This document shows, piece after piece, positions 8,801 through 19,004 of a stretch of 64,000 nt of DNA. The position numbers and the translations under genes are program-made. Under the pieces are notes generated by a model. It saw nothing but the letters and a program-made list of their open reading frames with translations. It did no database searches and was not told the DNA's origin. The stretch is from Thiomicrorhabdus lithotrophica (GTDB lineage Bacteria > Pseudomonadota > Gammaproteobacteria > Thiomicrospirales > Thiomicrospiraceae), in contig NZ_CP102381.1 in assembly GCF_029201445.1 (NCBI RefSeq), positions 2,232,001 to 2,296,000 on the forward strand. The letters are read 5' to 3'. How positions within the stretch are numbered: position 1 is the stretch's first letter; each line of letters begins with the position of its first letter.

Positions 8801-8811
8801 CCAGGCCTGGT
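8800..8811. repeat. ACCAGGCCTGGT palindrome, copy at cls stop
   Basis: Perfect copy whose first A is the last base of the cls stop codon; it ends six bases before the next start codon, in the ribosome-binding position of that gene. Confidence 0.9.
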
Positions 8812-8817
8812 AAATAG

Positions 8818-9549
8818 ATGCTAAAACCGAAAACATCCCCAATAACACACTCAGATTCGAATCACGCCTTACCCGAGTGCTTTACTTTATTAACCTGGAA
8901 TCTCCAGAAAGTTGATTTTTCGCACCATATTCATCGCCCTATCGAAAACTTACTCGATATTGAAAATGTGCATCTATTATCATTACAAGAAGCTGCGGTT
9001 AAGCATCAGCAAAACCGTTTCTTTAATTTGCCATTTTTTATGGCGCCCAACATTGAAACCCAAAATACATTTTATGGCGTTGTTACCGCATCAGACTATA
9101 AACAGTCGGCACACCATCAATGCCTTACTCAATCGCGTGAACTTGGCTGGATGACTCACAAAACCGCCATCATTACCCAACACCTGTTAGCGGATGGGCA
9201 AACACTTACCCATGTGAACATTCATGCAATTAATTTTGTTCCAAATAAAACTTTCAAAACAGAGCTACGTTTATTGTGGAATAATGTTACGGATACTCAA
9301 GGTCCTTTAATAGTCAGCGGCGACTTTAATACCTGGAATAAGGCTCGTCTTTTAACGCTTTTAAATGCAACCAATCAGTTGAATTTATCCAAGGTTACCT
9401 ACCCCGATAGCCGTGCCATAAAGACATTAAATCGCCAACCACTCGACTATATCTTTTACCGAGGTTTAATGTTGCGCGATTCAAAAGCCCTGTCTGTTCC
9501 GGATATATCTGACCACAACCCATTATTAGCGAGCTTTTGCACGCCTTAA
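8818..9549 (+). CDS. endonuclease/exonuclease/phosphatase (EEP) family protein
   Basis: A 243-residue protein with the full set of EEP-fold motifs: TWNLQK (N-terminal Asn site), SLQEA (metal-binding Glu), HVNIHAINF, SGDFNTWN (catalytic Asp/Asn) and a C-terminal SDHNPLLA. The family includes DNases, sphingomyelinases and lipid phosphatases; E. coli YafD is a distant analogue in size. No signal peptide is obvious. It follows cls by 17 bases and is probably cotranscribed, which hints at a phospholipid-related role, but the substrate cannot be read from the sequence. Its start has no classical ribosome-binding site because a palindrome copy occupies that position. Confidence 0.82.
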   Translation: MLKPKTSPITHSDSNHALPECFTLLTWNLQKVDFSHHIHRPIENLLDIENVHLLSLQEAAVKHQQNRFFNLPFFMAPNIETQNTFYGVVTASDYKQSAHHQCLTQSRELGWMTHKTAIITQHLLADGQTLTHVNIHAINFVPNKTFKTELRLLWNNVTDTQGPLIVSGDFNTWNKARLLTLLNATNQLNLSKVTYPDSRAIKTLNRQPLDYIFYRGLMLRDSKALSVPDISDHNPLLASFCTP

Positions 9550-9583
9550 AACATAAAAAGAGCCATAAGAACAACACTAAAAT

Positions 9584-9613
9584 TTGCCTCTATTCACTTG
9601 AATAAAGTATAAT
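9584..9613 (+). promoter_or_regulatory. candidate gltB promoter
   Basis: TTGCCT (9584-9589) and a perfect TATAAT (9608-9613) are 18 bases apart. This places the start of transcription at about 9620, with a leader of roughly 110 bases before gltB. Confidence 0.5.
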
Positions 9614-9660
9614 TCCGCTCTTATTTTTATTATTTAAACGCGCTGAAAATAGACAAATAC

Positions 9661-9710
9661 TTTGCACTTCAATAAGTTAACTGAACTTATTGGGGTTTTC
9701 CTTGTGCAAA
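9661..9710 (+). promoter_or_regulatory. nested inverted repeats in the gltB leader
   Basis: Two nested perfect inverted repeats lie in the 5' untranslated region: outer arms TTTGCAC (9661-9667) and GTGCAAA (9704-9710), inner arms AATAAGTT (9671-9678) and AACTTATT (9684-9691). Ribosome entry (CAGGACACTGAAT then ATG) lies 24 bases after the outer arm. I see no match to a riboswitch I know. It could be an attenuator, an mRNA stabiliser or a protein-binding site. Confidence 0.5.
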
Positions 9711-9733
9711 ATTTGACAGACAGGACACTGAAT

Positions 9734-12700
9734 ATGAATTCACTACAATCCCCTAACGGCTTACAATTACAAGGTCTATATTCTCCAGAGTTTGAAAAAG
9801 AGAACTGTGGTTTCGGTCTAATCGCCAATATGGATGACAAACCAAGTCACTGGGTAGTAAAGACAGCTATTGAATCTCTTGCCAACATGACCCACCGTGG
9901 TGGTGTTGCGGCTGACTGCTGTACTGGTGATGGTTGTGGACTGCTAATTAAAAAACCAGCAACGTTCCTAGCGTCAGTTGCGGCAAAAGAAGGGTTTACT
10001 CTAGCATGCACCTATGCTGCCGGTATGGTTTTCTTAAGCCAAGATACTGATAAAGCTGCAAAAGCTCGTAACTTTTTAGAGGAAAAATTAACCTCTAAAG
10101 GTTTGACGGTTACTGGTTGGCGTAAAGTTCCTGTACGTTCAGAAGTTTTAGGTGCACAAGCAGCAGGCATGGAACCAGTTATTGAACAAATTTTTGTTAA
10201 TGCTCCTGCAGACATGAATGAAGCAGAGTTTAACCGTTTACTGTTTACAGCGCGTCGTAAAACAGAGATGGAAATTGAGCCAAATGACGATACGTTCTAT
10301 ATCGCTTCATTAAACAGCCAATTGCTAGCTTATAAAGGTTTGGTCATGCCTAAAGAACTTCCTGAGTTCTATCTTGACCTTAAAGATGATGAATTTGCAT
10401 CTTCATCTATCTCTTACCACCAGCGTTTTTCAACAAACACATCACCGCAGTGGCGATTAGCACAACCGTTCCGTTTTTTAGCACACAACGGTGAGTTGAA
10501 CACTATTCGTGGTAACCGTAACTGGGCTTTAGCCCGTCAAAAGAAATTTGAAACGCCACTGCTTCCAGACTTAGCTGAATTAAAGCCATTAGTTGCGCAG
10601 TCAGGTTCTGACTCAAACTCTCTAGATAACATGATGGAAATATTGATGATGGGCGACATGCACATCTTCCAAGCGCTGCGTCTATTAGTACCGCCAGCAT
10701 GGCAGAACATCCCAAATATGGATGCGGATAAAAAAGCATTCTTAGAGTACAACTCTATGCATATGGAACCTTGGGATGGTCCAGCGGGTATGGTTCTTAA
10801 CACCGGTAAATATGCTATCTGTGGTGTTGACCGTAACGGTTTACGTCCAACACGTTATGTGATTACTAAAGATCGCCACATTACATTTGCATCTGAGATT
10901 GGTGTATACAAATACGCACCTGAAGATGTCGTTGAAAAAGGTCGTCTAAAGCCCGGACAGGTCATTGCTGTTGATTTAGAAACAGGTACATTAATTAAAC
11001 CTGAAGAAATTGACAATCAGCTTAAAAATGCTCACCCATACCGTAAGTGGATGGATGAAGGTTACATGCACATAGAAGAGAAACTAGAGCAAGATGAAAT
11101 TACTTTAGGTTGGGACAGCAACACTGCTGACACTTACCAAAAGTACTTCCAAGTGACCTTTGAAGAGCGTGATGCGGTTATCCGTGTGTTAGCTGAAGAT
11201 GGACAAGAAGCCACCGTTTCTATGGGTGATGATGCCCCTTTACCGGTTTTCTCTCATAAAGCACGCTCGGTATTTGATTACTTCCGTCAGATGTTTGCAC
11301 AGGTAACGAATCCACCTATCGATCCATTGCGTGAAAATATCGTCATGTCTTTAAACACTTGCTTTGGTAAAGAACTAAACATGTTTGAAGAAGGCCCTGA
11401 TCACGCTAAACGCTTAGAAGTTCAGTCTCCAGTTTTAAGCCCATCAATGATGGATCAACTGCTATCCATTGATGCACCTGACTATCAAAACGTTACCATC
11501 TCGTTGCACTACAACCATGAAGAAATGGGGCTAGAAGCAGCCATTAAAGCGGTATGCGCTCAAGCCGAAATGGAAGCCAAAGCAGGTAAAACGATTATTG
11601 TGCTTAGCGATATGGGCATTGAGAATGGTAAAACCACTATTCCTGCAGCCATGGCTACAGGTGCGGTACACCACCACCTAATTTCTGCTGGTTTACGTAC
11701 AGAAACAAACATCGTTGTACAAACAGCAACTACACGTGACCCACATCATTTTGCGGTATTATTTGGTTACGGTGCAACGGCTGTATTCCCATACCTTGCC
11801 TATGAAAGCATTGAAGACATGCGTCGTACCAATGAACTTAACGCAGACAAGCCAGTTAGCTTCTACATTAAAAACTACCGTAAAGCGATTAACAAAGGAC
11901 TGTTCAAAATCCTTTCTAAAATGGGTATTTCAACCATTACGTCTTACCGTGGTTCACAGCTATTTGAAGCCGTTGGTTTAAGTTCTGAGATTGTTGAGCT
12001 TTGTTTTAAAGGCACACCAACACGTATTCAAGGTACAAAATTTGAACATTTAGAACTCGACCAGCGTCGTTTAGCTTGGGAAGCATTTAACCCTCGTAAA
12101 CCTCTAAAACAAGGTGGTCTATTCAAGTACGTTCACGGTGGTGAGTACCATGCCTTTAACCCAGAAGTAGTTAATAGCATTCGTGAAGCAGTTCAAAAAG
12201 ATGACCAAAACAAATATAACGAGTTCCGTGACCTAGTCAACAATCGTCCGGCAATGACTATCCGTGATTTATTCACATTCAAAGATGGCATTAAAAGCAT
12301 TGACTTAGACAAAGTTGAACCAGTAGAAGCGATCTACAAACGTTTTGACTCTGCAGGTATCTCGCTTGGAGCTCTATCTCCAGAAGCTCATGAAGCGTTA
12401 GCAACAGCAATGAACCGTTTAGGTGCTCGCTCTAACTCTGGTGAAGGTGCTGAAGATCCGGCTCGTTACGGTACTGAAAGAATGTCTAAGATTAAGCAGA
12501 TTGCTTCTGGACGTTTTGGTGTAACAGCTCATTACTTACGTAATGCTGAAGTACTACAGATTAAAGTTGCTCAGGGTGCTAAGCCTGGTGAAGGTGGACA
12601 GTTACCTGGTCACAAAGTGGATATGACAATTGCAAAATTACGTCACTCTGTACCTGGTGTTACATTGATTTCACCTCCTCCGCATCACGACATTTACTCA

Positions 12701-14224
12701 ATCGAAGATTTAGCCCAGCTTATCTACGATTTAAAACAGATTAACCCTAATGCCTTAGTTTCAGTAAAACTTGTTGCAGAACCAGGTGTTGGAACAATCG
12801 CCGCTGGTGTAGCAAAAGCTTACGCTGACCTTATCACTATCTCTGGTTATGACGGTGGTACCGGTGCAAGCCCAATGACTTCGGTTAAATACGCAGGTAA
12901 CCCGTTTGAAATGGGTCTAGCTGAAACGCACCAAGTTTTACGTGCTAACGACCTACGCGGTCAAGTTATCGTACAGGCTGATGGTGGTCTAAAAACTGGT
13001 TTAGACGTAGTTAAAGCCGCTATCTTAGGTGCAGAGTCATTCGGTTTCGGTACGGTTCCAATGGTTGCACTAGGTTGTAAATACCTACGTATTTGCCACT
13101 TAAATACCTGTGCAGTGGGCGTTGCAACACAAGACAAACGTCTGCGTAAAGAGCACTTCATTGGTATGCCAGAAATGGTTATGAACTACTTCAAGTTTGT
13201 AGCTGAAGAGACGCGTGAGTGGATGGCTAAACTCGGTGTAAGCTCGTTACAAGAATTAGTAGGACGCGTTGATCTTCTTAAAATGATTGATAACCCGCTA
13301 ACCGAGAAGCAGAAAAACATCGATCTATCCGCCTTTATTACGGATGGTGGTGTACCTGCTGACAAGCCGCATACCGTTCAAGTTGACAGAAACAATCCAT
13401 GGGATCACGGTGATATTGCAGAAGACATGGTTAAAGCCACTCTACCTGCAATTGAAGCCAAATCGGGTGGTACATTCGAATTTGATCTTGTGAACACAGG
13501 CCGTTCTATCGGTGCACGTGTTGCCGGTGAAATTGCAGAACGTTACGGTAACACTGGCATGAAAGACCAACCAATCACTCTAAAACTAACCGGTATTGCG
13601 GGTCAGTCTTTTGGTGTATTCAACGTTGATGGTCTAAACCTTCACCTAGATGGTGACGCTAACGATTACGTTGGTAAAGGTATGGCTGGTGGTGAAATCG
13701 TTATCCGCCCTCCTGCTGGAAGCACTTTTGAAGCGAAGAACACGCCTATCGTTGGTAACACCTGTTTATACGGTGCAACAGGCGGTAAGTTATTAGCTAA
13801 CGGTACTGGTGGAGAGCGTTTCGGTGTCCGTAACTCAGGTGCAGTAGCGGTTGTTGAAGGCCTTGGGGATCACGGTTGTGAATACATGACTGGTGGTACA
13901 GTGGTAAGCTTGGGTGAAGTAGGTGTTAACTTCGGTGCAGGTATGTCAGGTGGTATGGCATTTATCTTAGATCAAGAACGCCATATGCATGATCGCCTAA
14001 ACACAGAAATGGTTGAAGCTATCCGTATCGATACAGAAAACACAGAAGCGTACCGTGTTTACTTAAAAGCGTTAATTACTGAATATGTTGAAAAAACCAA
14101 CAGCCCATGGGGACAAGAGGTTTTAAATAACTTCAGTGCTTACATTGGTAAATTCTGGTTAGTGAAATCACTCGCCATTGATGTTGATAAACTTTTCGAC
14201 CTATTTGTTAAAGCTGCTGACTAA
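9734..14224 (+). CDS. gltB: glutamate synthase (NADPH) large subunit
   Basis: Makes two glutamates from glutamine and 2-oxoglutarate together with GltD, the main ammonia-assimilation step. I place the start at the ATG at 9734 (1496 residues). An upstream TTG at 9662 would add 24 residues translated from the leader hairpin and lacks family support. The class II amidotransferase nucleophile is the Cys in NCGFGLIAN, exposed in relatives by propeptide removal. Then follow the central domain, the FMN domain (GYDGGTGASP) and the 3Fe-4S loop (CKYLRICHLNTCAVG), and the C-terminal GxGxG-type beta-helix (GKGMAGGEIVI, GGTVVSLGEVG). Length is normal. gltD follows by 12 bases. Confidence 0.97.
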   Translation: MNSLQSPNGLQLQGLYSPEFEKENCGFGLIANMDDKPSHWVVKTAIESLANMTHRGGVAADCCTGDGCGLLIKKPATFLASVAAKEGFTLACTYAAGMVFLSQDTDKAAKARNFLEEKLTSKGLTVTGWRKVPVRSEVLGAQAAGMEPVIEQIFVNAPADMNEAEFNRLLFTARRKTEMEIEPNDDTFYIASLNSQLLAYKGLVMPKELPEFYLDLKDDEFASSSISYHQRFSTNTSPQWRLAQPFRFLAHNGELNTIRGNRNWALARQKKFETPLLPDLAELKPLVAQSGSDSNSLDNMMEILMMGDMHIFQALRLLVPPAWQNIPNMDADKKAFLEYNSMHMEPWDGPAGMVLNTGKYAICGVDRNGLRPTRYVITKDRHITFASEIGVYKYAPEDVVEKGRLKPGQVIAVDLETGTLIKPEEIDNQLKNAHPYRKWMDEGYMHIEEKLEQDEITLGWDSNTADTYQKYFQVTFEERDAVIRVLAEDGQEATVSMGDDAPLPVFSHKARSVFDYFRQMFAQVTNPPIDPLRENIVMSLNTCFGKELNMFEEGPDHAKRLEVQSPVLSPSMMDQLLSIDAPDYQNVTISLHYNHEEMGLEAAIKAVCAQAEMEAKAGKTIIVLSDMGIENGKTTIPAAMATGAVHHHLISAGLRTETNIVVQTATTRDPHHFAVLFGYGATAVFPYLAYESIEDMRRTNELNADKPVSFYIKNYRKAINKGLFKILSKMGISTITSYRGSQLFEAVGLSSEIVELCFKGTPTRIQGTKFEHLELDQRRLAWEAFNPRKPLKQGGLFKYVHGGEYHAFNPEVVNSIREAVQKDDQNKYNEFRDLVNNRPAMTIRDLFTFKDGIKSIDLDKVEPVEAIYKRFDSAGISLGALSPEAHEALATAMNRLGARSNSGEGAEDPARYGTERMSKIKQIASGRFGVTAHYLRNAEVLQIKVAQGAKPGEGGQLPGHKVDMTIAKLRHSVPGVTLISPPPHHDIYSIEDLAQLIYDLKQINPNALVSVKLVAEPGVGTIAAGVAKAYADLITISGYDGGTGASPMTSVKYAGNPFEMGLAETHQVLRANDLRGQVIVQADGGLKTGLDVVKAAILGAESFGFGTVPMVALGCKYLRICHLNTCAVGVATQDKRLRKEHFIGMPEMVMNYFKFVAEETREWMAKLGVSSLQELVGRVDLLKMIDNPLTEKQKNIDLSAFITDGGVPADKPHTVQVDRNNPWDHGDIAEDMVKATLPAIEAKSGGTFEFDLVNTGRSIGARVAGEIAERYGNTGMKDQPITLKLTGIAGQSFGVFNVDGLNLHLDGDANDYVGKGMAGGEIVIRPPAGSTFEAKNTPIVGNTCLYGATGGKLLANGTGGERFGVRNSGAVAVVEGLGDHGCEYMTGGTVVSLGEVGVNFGAGMSGGMAFILDQERHMHDRLNTEMVEAIRIDTENTEAYRVYLKALITEYVEKTNSPWGQEVLNNFSAYIGKFWLVKSLAIDVDKLFDLFVKAAD

Positions 14225-15646
<1,422 letters not shown>

Positions 15647-15660
15647 GTTTTTCCAAACCT

Positions 15661-15672
15661 ACCAGGCCTGGT
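15661..15672. repeat. ACCAGGCCTGGT palindrome, copy after gltD
   Basis: Perfect copy 14 bases past the gltD stop and 22 bases before the separate gltD terminator, so here the palindrome does not serve as the terminator stem. Confidence 0.9.
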
Positions 15673-15692
15673 AACTTTAATCAGGCTCAAAT

Positions 15693-15730
15693 AAAAAACC
15701 CGCAAGGATATATTCCTTAGCGGGTTTTTT
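15693..15730 (+). terminator. gltBD terminator, probably bidirectional
   Basis: The stem AAAACCCGC/GCGGGTTTT (15695-15703 and 15720-15728) is followed by T residues on the plus strand and by T residues on the minus strand (plus-strand A-run). It can serve both gltBD and the convergent lipoprotein gene ending at 15753. Confidence 0.88.
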
Positions 15731-15752
15731 AATACATGTAGCAGCTAACAAT

Positions 15753-16229
15753 CTAGTTTTGATTTGCAACTGTGCCAGAGTTTTTATTTTCAGCAGTTTC
15801 AGGATTATGATTTTCAGGTTTGATTAAACTTTCAACACCCATTACTACTTTTAAAGTATTTGGATAGACATACGCACTTCCGTTATTGTGGTCAATTATG
15901 GCTCCAATACCACCACCAAAAATAATGTTACCGAACATATTAGCTTTTGTGTCTGAAGTTACGTTTGCTCTACCTTCTTTATGACCTTCTTTTATACACA
16001 GAACTCTTAAATCTTTGTTTGAACGATGAACCATTGTTGAACCAGGAGTAACAACAGACCAAGACCCTTCATCATTTGTGAGTTCACATTTTGCTCCATT
16101 CAAATCCTTATTGGCTTCATCATAAGTAAGAACGGTTAAATTTTGACCCGTTCCTTCACCAGTTAACGTTGAACATCCAGTAGTTAAAACAACAGGAATA
16201 AGCGCTCCTAAAAATAATATTTTTTTCAT
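15753..16229 (-). CDS. putative lipoprotein of unknown function
   Basis: A 158-residue protein with a lipoprotein signal peptide (MKKILFLGALIPVVLTTGC; lipidated Cys19). Mature-region features are two further cysteines (CELTNDEGSW and LRVLCIKEGH), which could pair, and a glycine-rich hydrophobic stretch (MFGNIIFGGGIGAIIDH) followed by an Asn/Pro-rich C-terminal tail. The layout of a short beta-rich domain plus a GGGIGAIID-type segment is common in small exported proteins, but I do not recognise a named family. It stands alone, convergent with gltBD. Confidence 0.8.
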   Translation of the reverse strand: MKKILFLGALIPVVLTTGCSTLTGEGTGQNLTVLTYDEANKDLNGAKCELTNDEGSWSVVTPGSTMVHRSNKDLRVLCIKEGHKEGRANVTSDTKANMFGNIIFGGGIGAIIDHNNGSAYVYPNTLKVVMGVESLIKPENHNPETAENKNSGTVANQN

Positions 16230-16310
16230 TATCTTTCCTAAATTAATAAACTTGCATTGCTAAGAAATAATACCACTACACTACATAATTTCAACAAAAT
16301 AAATCTATGG

Positions 16311-16560
16311 GGTCAGACTCGATTGATTTTACTGTAACTATTGAGAAGCCCTTTTAATATCTATATACCTTTAATTTCATCTATAAGCTTCCCGTTACTT
16401 TTTTGTCGTTCAACAAAATAGTAACCAAAATATGCGCCCCGAAGGAAGTGCCCCTGGGGTAAACCCCACTCCATAAATTGGCAAGTTCTAAAACTCATTC
16501 ACTGAAAACGCTGAACTCGCTCCGCAAGCTACGCTCTAACAGCAGCGTTTTTTAATCGTT
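16311..16560 (-). repeat. dispersed repeat R, copy 1 (inverted)
   Basis: The reverse complement of this segment aligns with copies 2 and 3. Shared blocks are the terminal GATATTA(G)AAAGGCTTCTCAA-like end (here 16340-16370), GATGAAATTAAAG, a TTGGTTACT ... AAGTAAC pair, and GTTAGAGCG ... GCGAGTTCA. The edges are approximate because the copies are strongly diverged. Confidence 0.55.
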
Positions 16561-16689
16561 CATTTCGTTAAGACCTTTGCACAATTTATTCCAAGGGGAA
16601 TCTTGGCGTTTGTGGTTGGCTACAGCAATTAAAATAACAACCTGCCAGGCCTGGTTAAATGCTTCAGCCCAAAATAAAAACAAGTCATA

Positions 16690-16967
16690 TGAAATGAGAC
16701 AGCGTAGAAAAAGCCTCCCCTCTGTAAGAAATCGCTCTTTTACTTAGTGAAGGTTGCGGTTAAAAGTTTGTGCTGTTAGAGCGAAGCGAGTTCACAAACT
16801 TCAGCAGACAAGCTTAGTAAAATCGATTGTGTCAGCGGGGTGCCCTTTCTTTGCTTCCTTTCTTTGGGCAAGCAAAGAAAGGAAGGGGAAGCCTGATAGT
16901 TAAAAAGAAAGGTCTATAGATATTAGAAAGGCTTCTCAACAAATAAGAAAAACCCACCAGGCCTGGT
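16690..16967 (+). repeat. dispersed repeat R, copy 2
   Basis: It runs from a CTCCCNTCTGTAAG(A/C)AATCG-like start, through TTAGAGCGAAGCGAGTTCA, CAGCAGACAAGCTTAGT and a hairpin of CTTTCTTTG ... CAAAGAAAG, to ATATTAGAAAGGCTTCTCAA, and ends in a perfect ACCAGGCCTGGT. The alignment to copy 3 was made by eye. Confidence 0.65.
16956..16967. repeat. ACCAGGCCTGGT palindrome at end of repeat copy 2
   Basis: Perfect copy that marks the 3' end of repeat copy 2. The flanks extend the symmetry (AACC before, GGTT after, allowing a mismatch). Confidence 0.9.
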
Positions 16968-17019
16968 AGGTTTCACAACACAATATTACATCAGATAGAA
17001 ATACGAAAACAACGTAGAA

Positions 17020-17354
17020 AAAACTCCCTTCTGTAAGCAATCGTGACTTCACTTAGCGCAGGATGCGTTTAAAGATTGCCATTGTTTGAGTACCCCAAGG
17101 GCATTTCCTGCGGGCACCAGCGAGTTCAGGAATATCAGCAGACAAGCTTAGTGAAATCAAGTGTGTCTGTAGGGGTCTTTTGTTTGGTTACTTTCTTTCT
17201 CGGCTCTGCAGCCGAGTTCTGTGTTTGGGCAAGCAAATAAAGTGACAGGAAGCCAGAGCGATGAAATTAAAGACCTATTGATATTAGAAAGGCTTCTCAA
17301 TAATGACTAAATTCAATTTCTTAAATTCAAAAAAAACAACCCACCAGGCCTGGT
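17020..17354 (+). repeat. dispersed repeat R, copy 3
   Basis: Direct-orientation partner of copy 2 with the same order of blocks (CTGTAAG, CAGCAGACAAGCTTAGTGAAATC, TTTGGGCAAGCAAA, GATATTAGAAAGGCTTCTCAA), also closed by a perfect ACCAGGCCTGGT. It has an extra CTCGGCTCTGCAGCCGAG palindrome at about 17198-17215. Confidence 0.65.
17343..17354. repeat. ACCAGGCCTGGT palindrome at end of repeat copy 3
   Basis: Perfect copy 376-387 bases downstream of the copy that ends repeat 2, in the equivalent position. Confidence 0.9.
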
Positions 17355-17499
17355 AAGTTTCTATATTTACACTCAAACTAATATGAATTCCAAACTCAGA
17401 ATCCACATAGAAAGTTGCATCAAATAAGCTGTAGCATCGAAAAGTCTTTGTTTAACGTCTTTCCGTTGCACTTAGGCCAACTGTATCGTCTGCTTACGC

Positions 17500-18627
17500 C
17501 TAATCCCCCTTGCAAGTTCCTGCTAATGTCTCTAAGTCTGTCAACACTGCATAATAAGTAATATTATGACTATTGGATTTATCTTCACTCGAGGTAGATG
17601 AACTGATTAACCCTTGACTGGAAATTTTTGATGAAAGCTTAATAGCCGTATCAAACCCTTCACCACCCAACACATCTTTTAATATCTGATTTAATTCTGG
17701 CCTAAACTCTAAAGGTAACGATGCTGCAATTTCAATTAAGCTGTCTTCATACGCTCGATAATAAAGATCACCAGTGGATAAGGTTAATGTCACTAATTTA
17801 ACAATATTTTTTGAATCTTTGTACTGAGTTCTTAACTCCTGAAGAGCATCACAGTCATACACAATTCTTTCAATGGTATACCCTGAAACAACCGTTACAC
17901 CGTTCTGATTATTGTTACTGGATAATTTATTTTGCGAGTCTTTGTCCTGATTAACAGAGACAGCCTTATTCTGTGACCAATCGTAAATTAATAAGTTTTT
18001 CTGATTTAACAATTTCTGGAAAGAGCTTTTAGTCTTAGAGAGCGCTTCATATTTCTCTTCGATTTGTTCTTTTATAGATTTGTCTTTATTGTCTTTATTG
18101 TCTTTATTGTCTTTATTGTCTTTATTGTCTGACAAAAACTTTTGAGCACAGGATTTTTCCTCTTCTCCCTTTTTGTTAGCACATTCATTTTTTAAATAAT
18201 CGTTAAAGTCCTTTTCAGTTTGCTTTAATAAATTAACTAAATCCAGTTTCTTTTGTTTGAACTCATTAAGCTTACCTGCAATTTGCTCTAACACTTCTGG
18301 CGCCGTTGATTTTCCTGGAAAGGTTTGGGTTAATTTTTCTAATTCTTTGTTGTTATCTTTATTTTTTTTGATTTGTTCTTTTGAACAAACCATTGCGGTA
18401 GGTGCTCGAAAATTACTCGCCAAACATAATTGACCTACCTCTAAAAAGAGCTGCCCGTTGTGCGAAACGACTGTTGTCTGTAAAGGGTAGCCTGGATTAA
18501 TCCACTTGCCTGACATAACAACACCGTCGTTACTGCTTGTGGAAGTAAGGCTATCAAAAACCGTTTTCTTGGGATGTGAACAACCTACTAAACTTAATAG
18601 GAATACTGCAATCAATATATTTTTCAT
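17500..18627 (-). CDS. putative lipoprotein with Asp-Asn-Lys repeat
   Basis: A 375-residue exported protein with a lipoprotein signal (MKNILIAVFLLSLVGC). I chose the ATG at 18627 because it starts the signal peptide directly; an ATG 12 bases upstream is possible. The first third mentions no known fold. Residues about 90-220 are lysine/glutamate-rich and likely helical or coiled-coil, and are interrupted by a DNK tripeptide repeat encoded by a 9-base tandem repeat. The C-terminal third is globular and has two further cysteines (YDCDALQELR, LAGTCKGD) that could form a disulfide. Family unknown. It is flanked by non-coding repeats, an accessory setting. Confidence 0.78.
   Translation of the reverse strand: MKNILIAVFLLSLVGCSHPKKTVFDSLTSTSSNDGVVMSGKWINPGYPLQTTVVSHNGQLFLEVGQLCLASNFRAPTAMVCSKEQIKKNKDNNKELEKLTQTFPGKSTAPEVLEQIAGKLNEFKQKKLDLVNLLKQTEKDFNDYLKNECANKKGEEEKSCAQKFLSDNKDNKDNKDNKDNKDKSIKEQIEEKYEALSKTKSSFQKLLNQKNLLIYDWSQNKAVSVNQDKDSQNKLSSNNNQNGVTVVSGYTIERIVYDCDALQELRTQYKDSKNIVKLVTLTLSTGDLYYRAYEDSLIEIAASLPLEFRPELNQILKDVLGGEGFDTAIKLSSKISSQGLISSSTSSEDKSNSHNITYYAVLTDLETLAGTCKGD
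18081..18130 (-). repeat. in-frame 9-base tandem repeat (DNK units)
   Basis: Five full copies of a 9-base unit (TGTCTTTAT on the plus strand) plus a partial sixth, identical unit to unit. On the coding strand each unit encodes Asp-Asn-Lys in frame. A change in copy number would alter protein length by three residues without a frameshift. Confidence 0.92.
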
Positions 18628-18639
18628 ATCATTAACCAT

Positions 18640-19004
18640 ATTTTTTGCGTGTGAAATACCATCCTAATAACTTTCAAACATAAATGCAAAAATAAATAAA
18701 ACAATAACCCTTTAAAATCAATAATCTACATTCATTAAAACACGCATAATCCTAAGTTACTAAGAGAAAAGACTCGTTAAAAACTTATGATTTTAATTAG
18801 CATAGAGTGCGTAAAAAATTCCTAACATTGCTTGCTATCCGCCACGCATCAGCCAACCTCTAAATTTAATCGATGTAACTAATCCACCAGGCCGGGCATG
18901 CACTGTCGCTATCGATACATAGTGAGCACCGAGTTACGGCAATAAAAAAACCGCCATAATATGCATGGCGGTTTTGTATTGTTTTCGATGAGAGATGAGT
19001 AAAT
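18640..19004. other. non-coding gap between lipoprotein and secreted protein genes
   Basis: AT-rich at its left half (probable promoter region for the lipoprotein gene). A degenerate palindrome copy lies at 18886-18897 (10 of 12) and the terminator of the next gene at 18944-18975. Nothing else recognised. Confidence 0.6.
18944..18975 (-). terminator. terminator of the 19005-19388 gene
   Basis: The stem AACCGCCAT/ATGGCGGTT (18949-18957, 18965-18973) has a plus-strand A-run before it (a T-run on the minus strand) and TTTT after it, so it could work in both directions. It lies about 30 bases past the stop of the minus-strand gene. Confidence 0.85.

Larger units (their letters stand above)
16230..17499. 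other. 1.27 kb non-coding stretch with diverged repeats
   Basis: No supportable gene in either strand. It contains three diverged copies of a repeat of roughly 250-320 bases (listed separately) and three copies of the iterated palindrome (16644-16655 with one mismatch, 16956-16967, 17343-17354). Short stretches such as CTTTCTTTGCTTCC with GGAAGCAAAG-like complements can form long hairpins. Confidence 0.7.

Noticed and set aside
9662-9733. TTG-initiated 24-residue extension of gltB
   Set aside because: It would translate the leader hairpin. The ATG at 9734 has a ribosome site and fits the usual GltB start.
16230-17499. Insertion sequence or prophage debris in the repeat cluster
   Set aside because: No transposase or integrase fragment can be read in any frame, and no terminal inverted repeats or target duplications were seen.
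18081-18130. CRISPR-like regular repeats
   Set aside because: The repeats are 9 bases, contiguous, without spacers, and in frame inside a lipoprotein gene. No cas genes are nearby.
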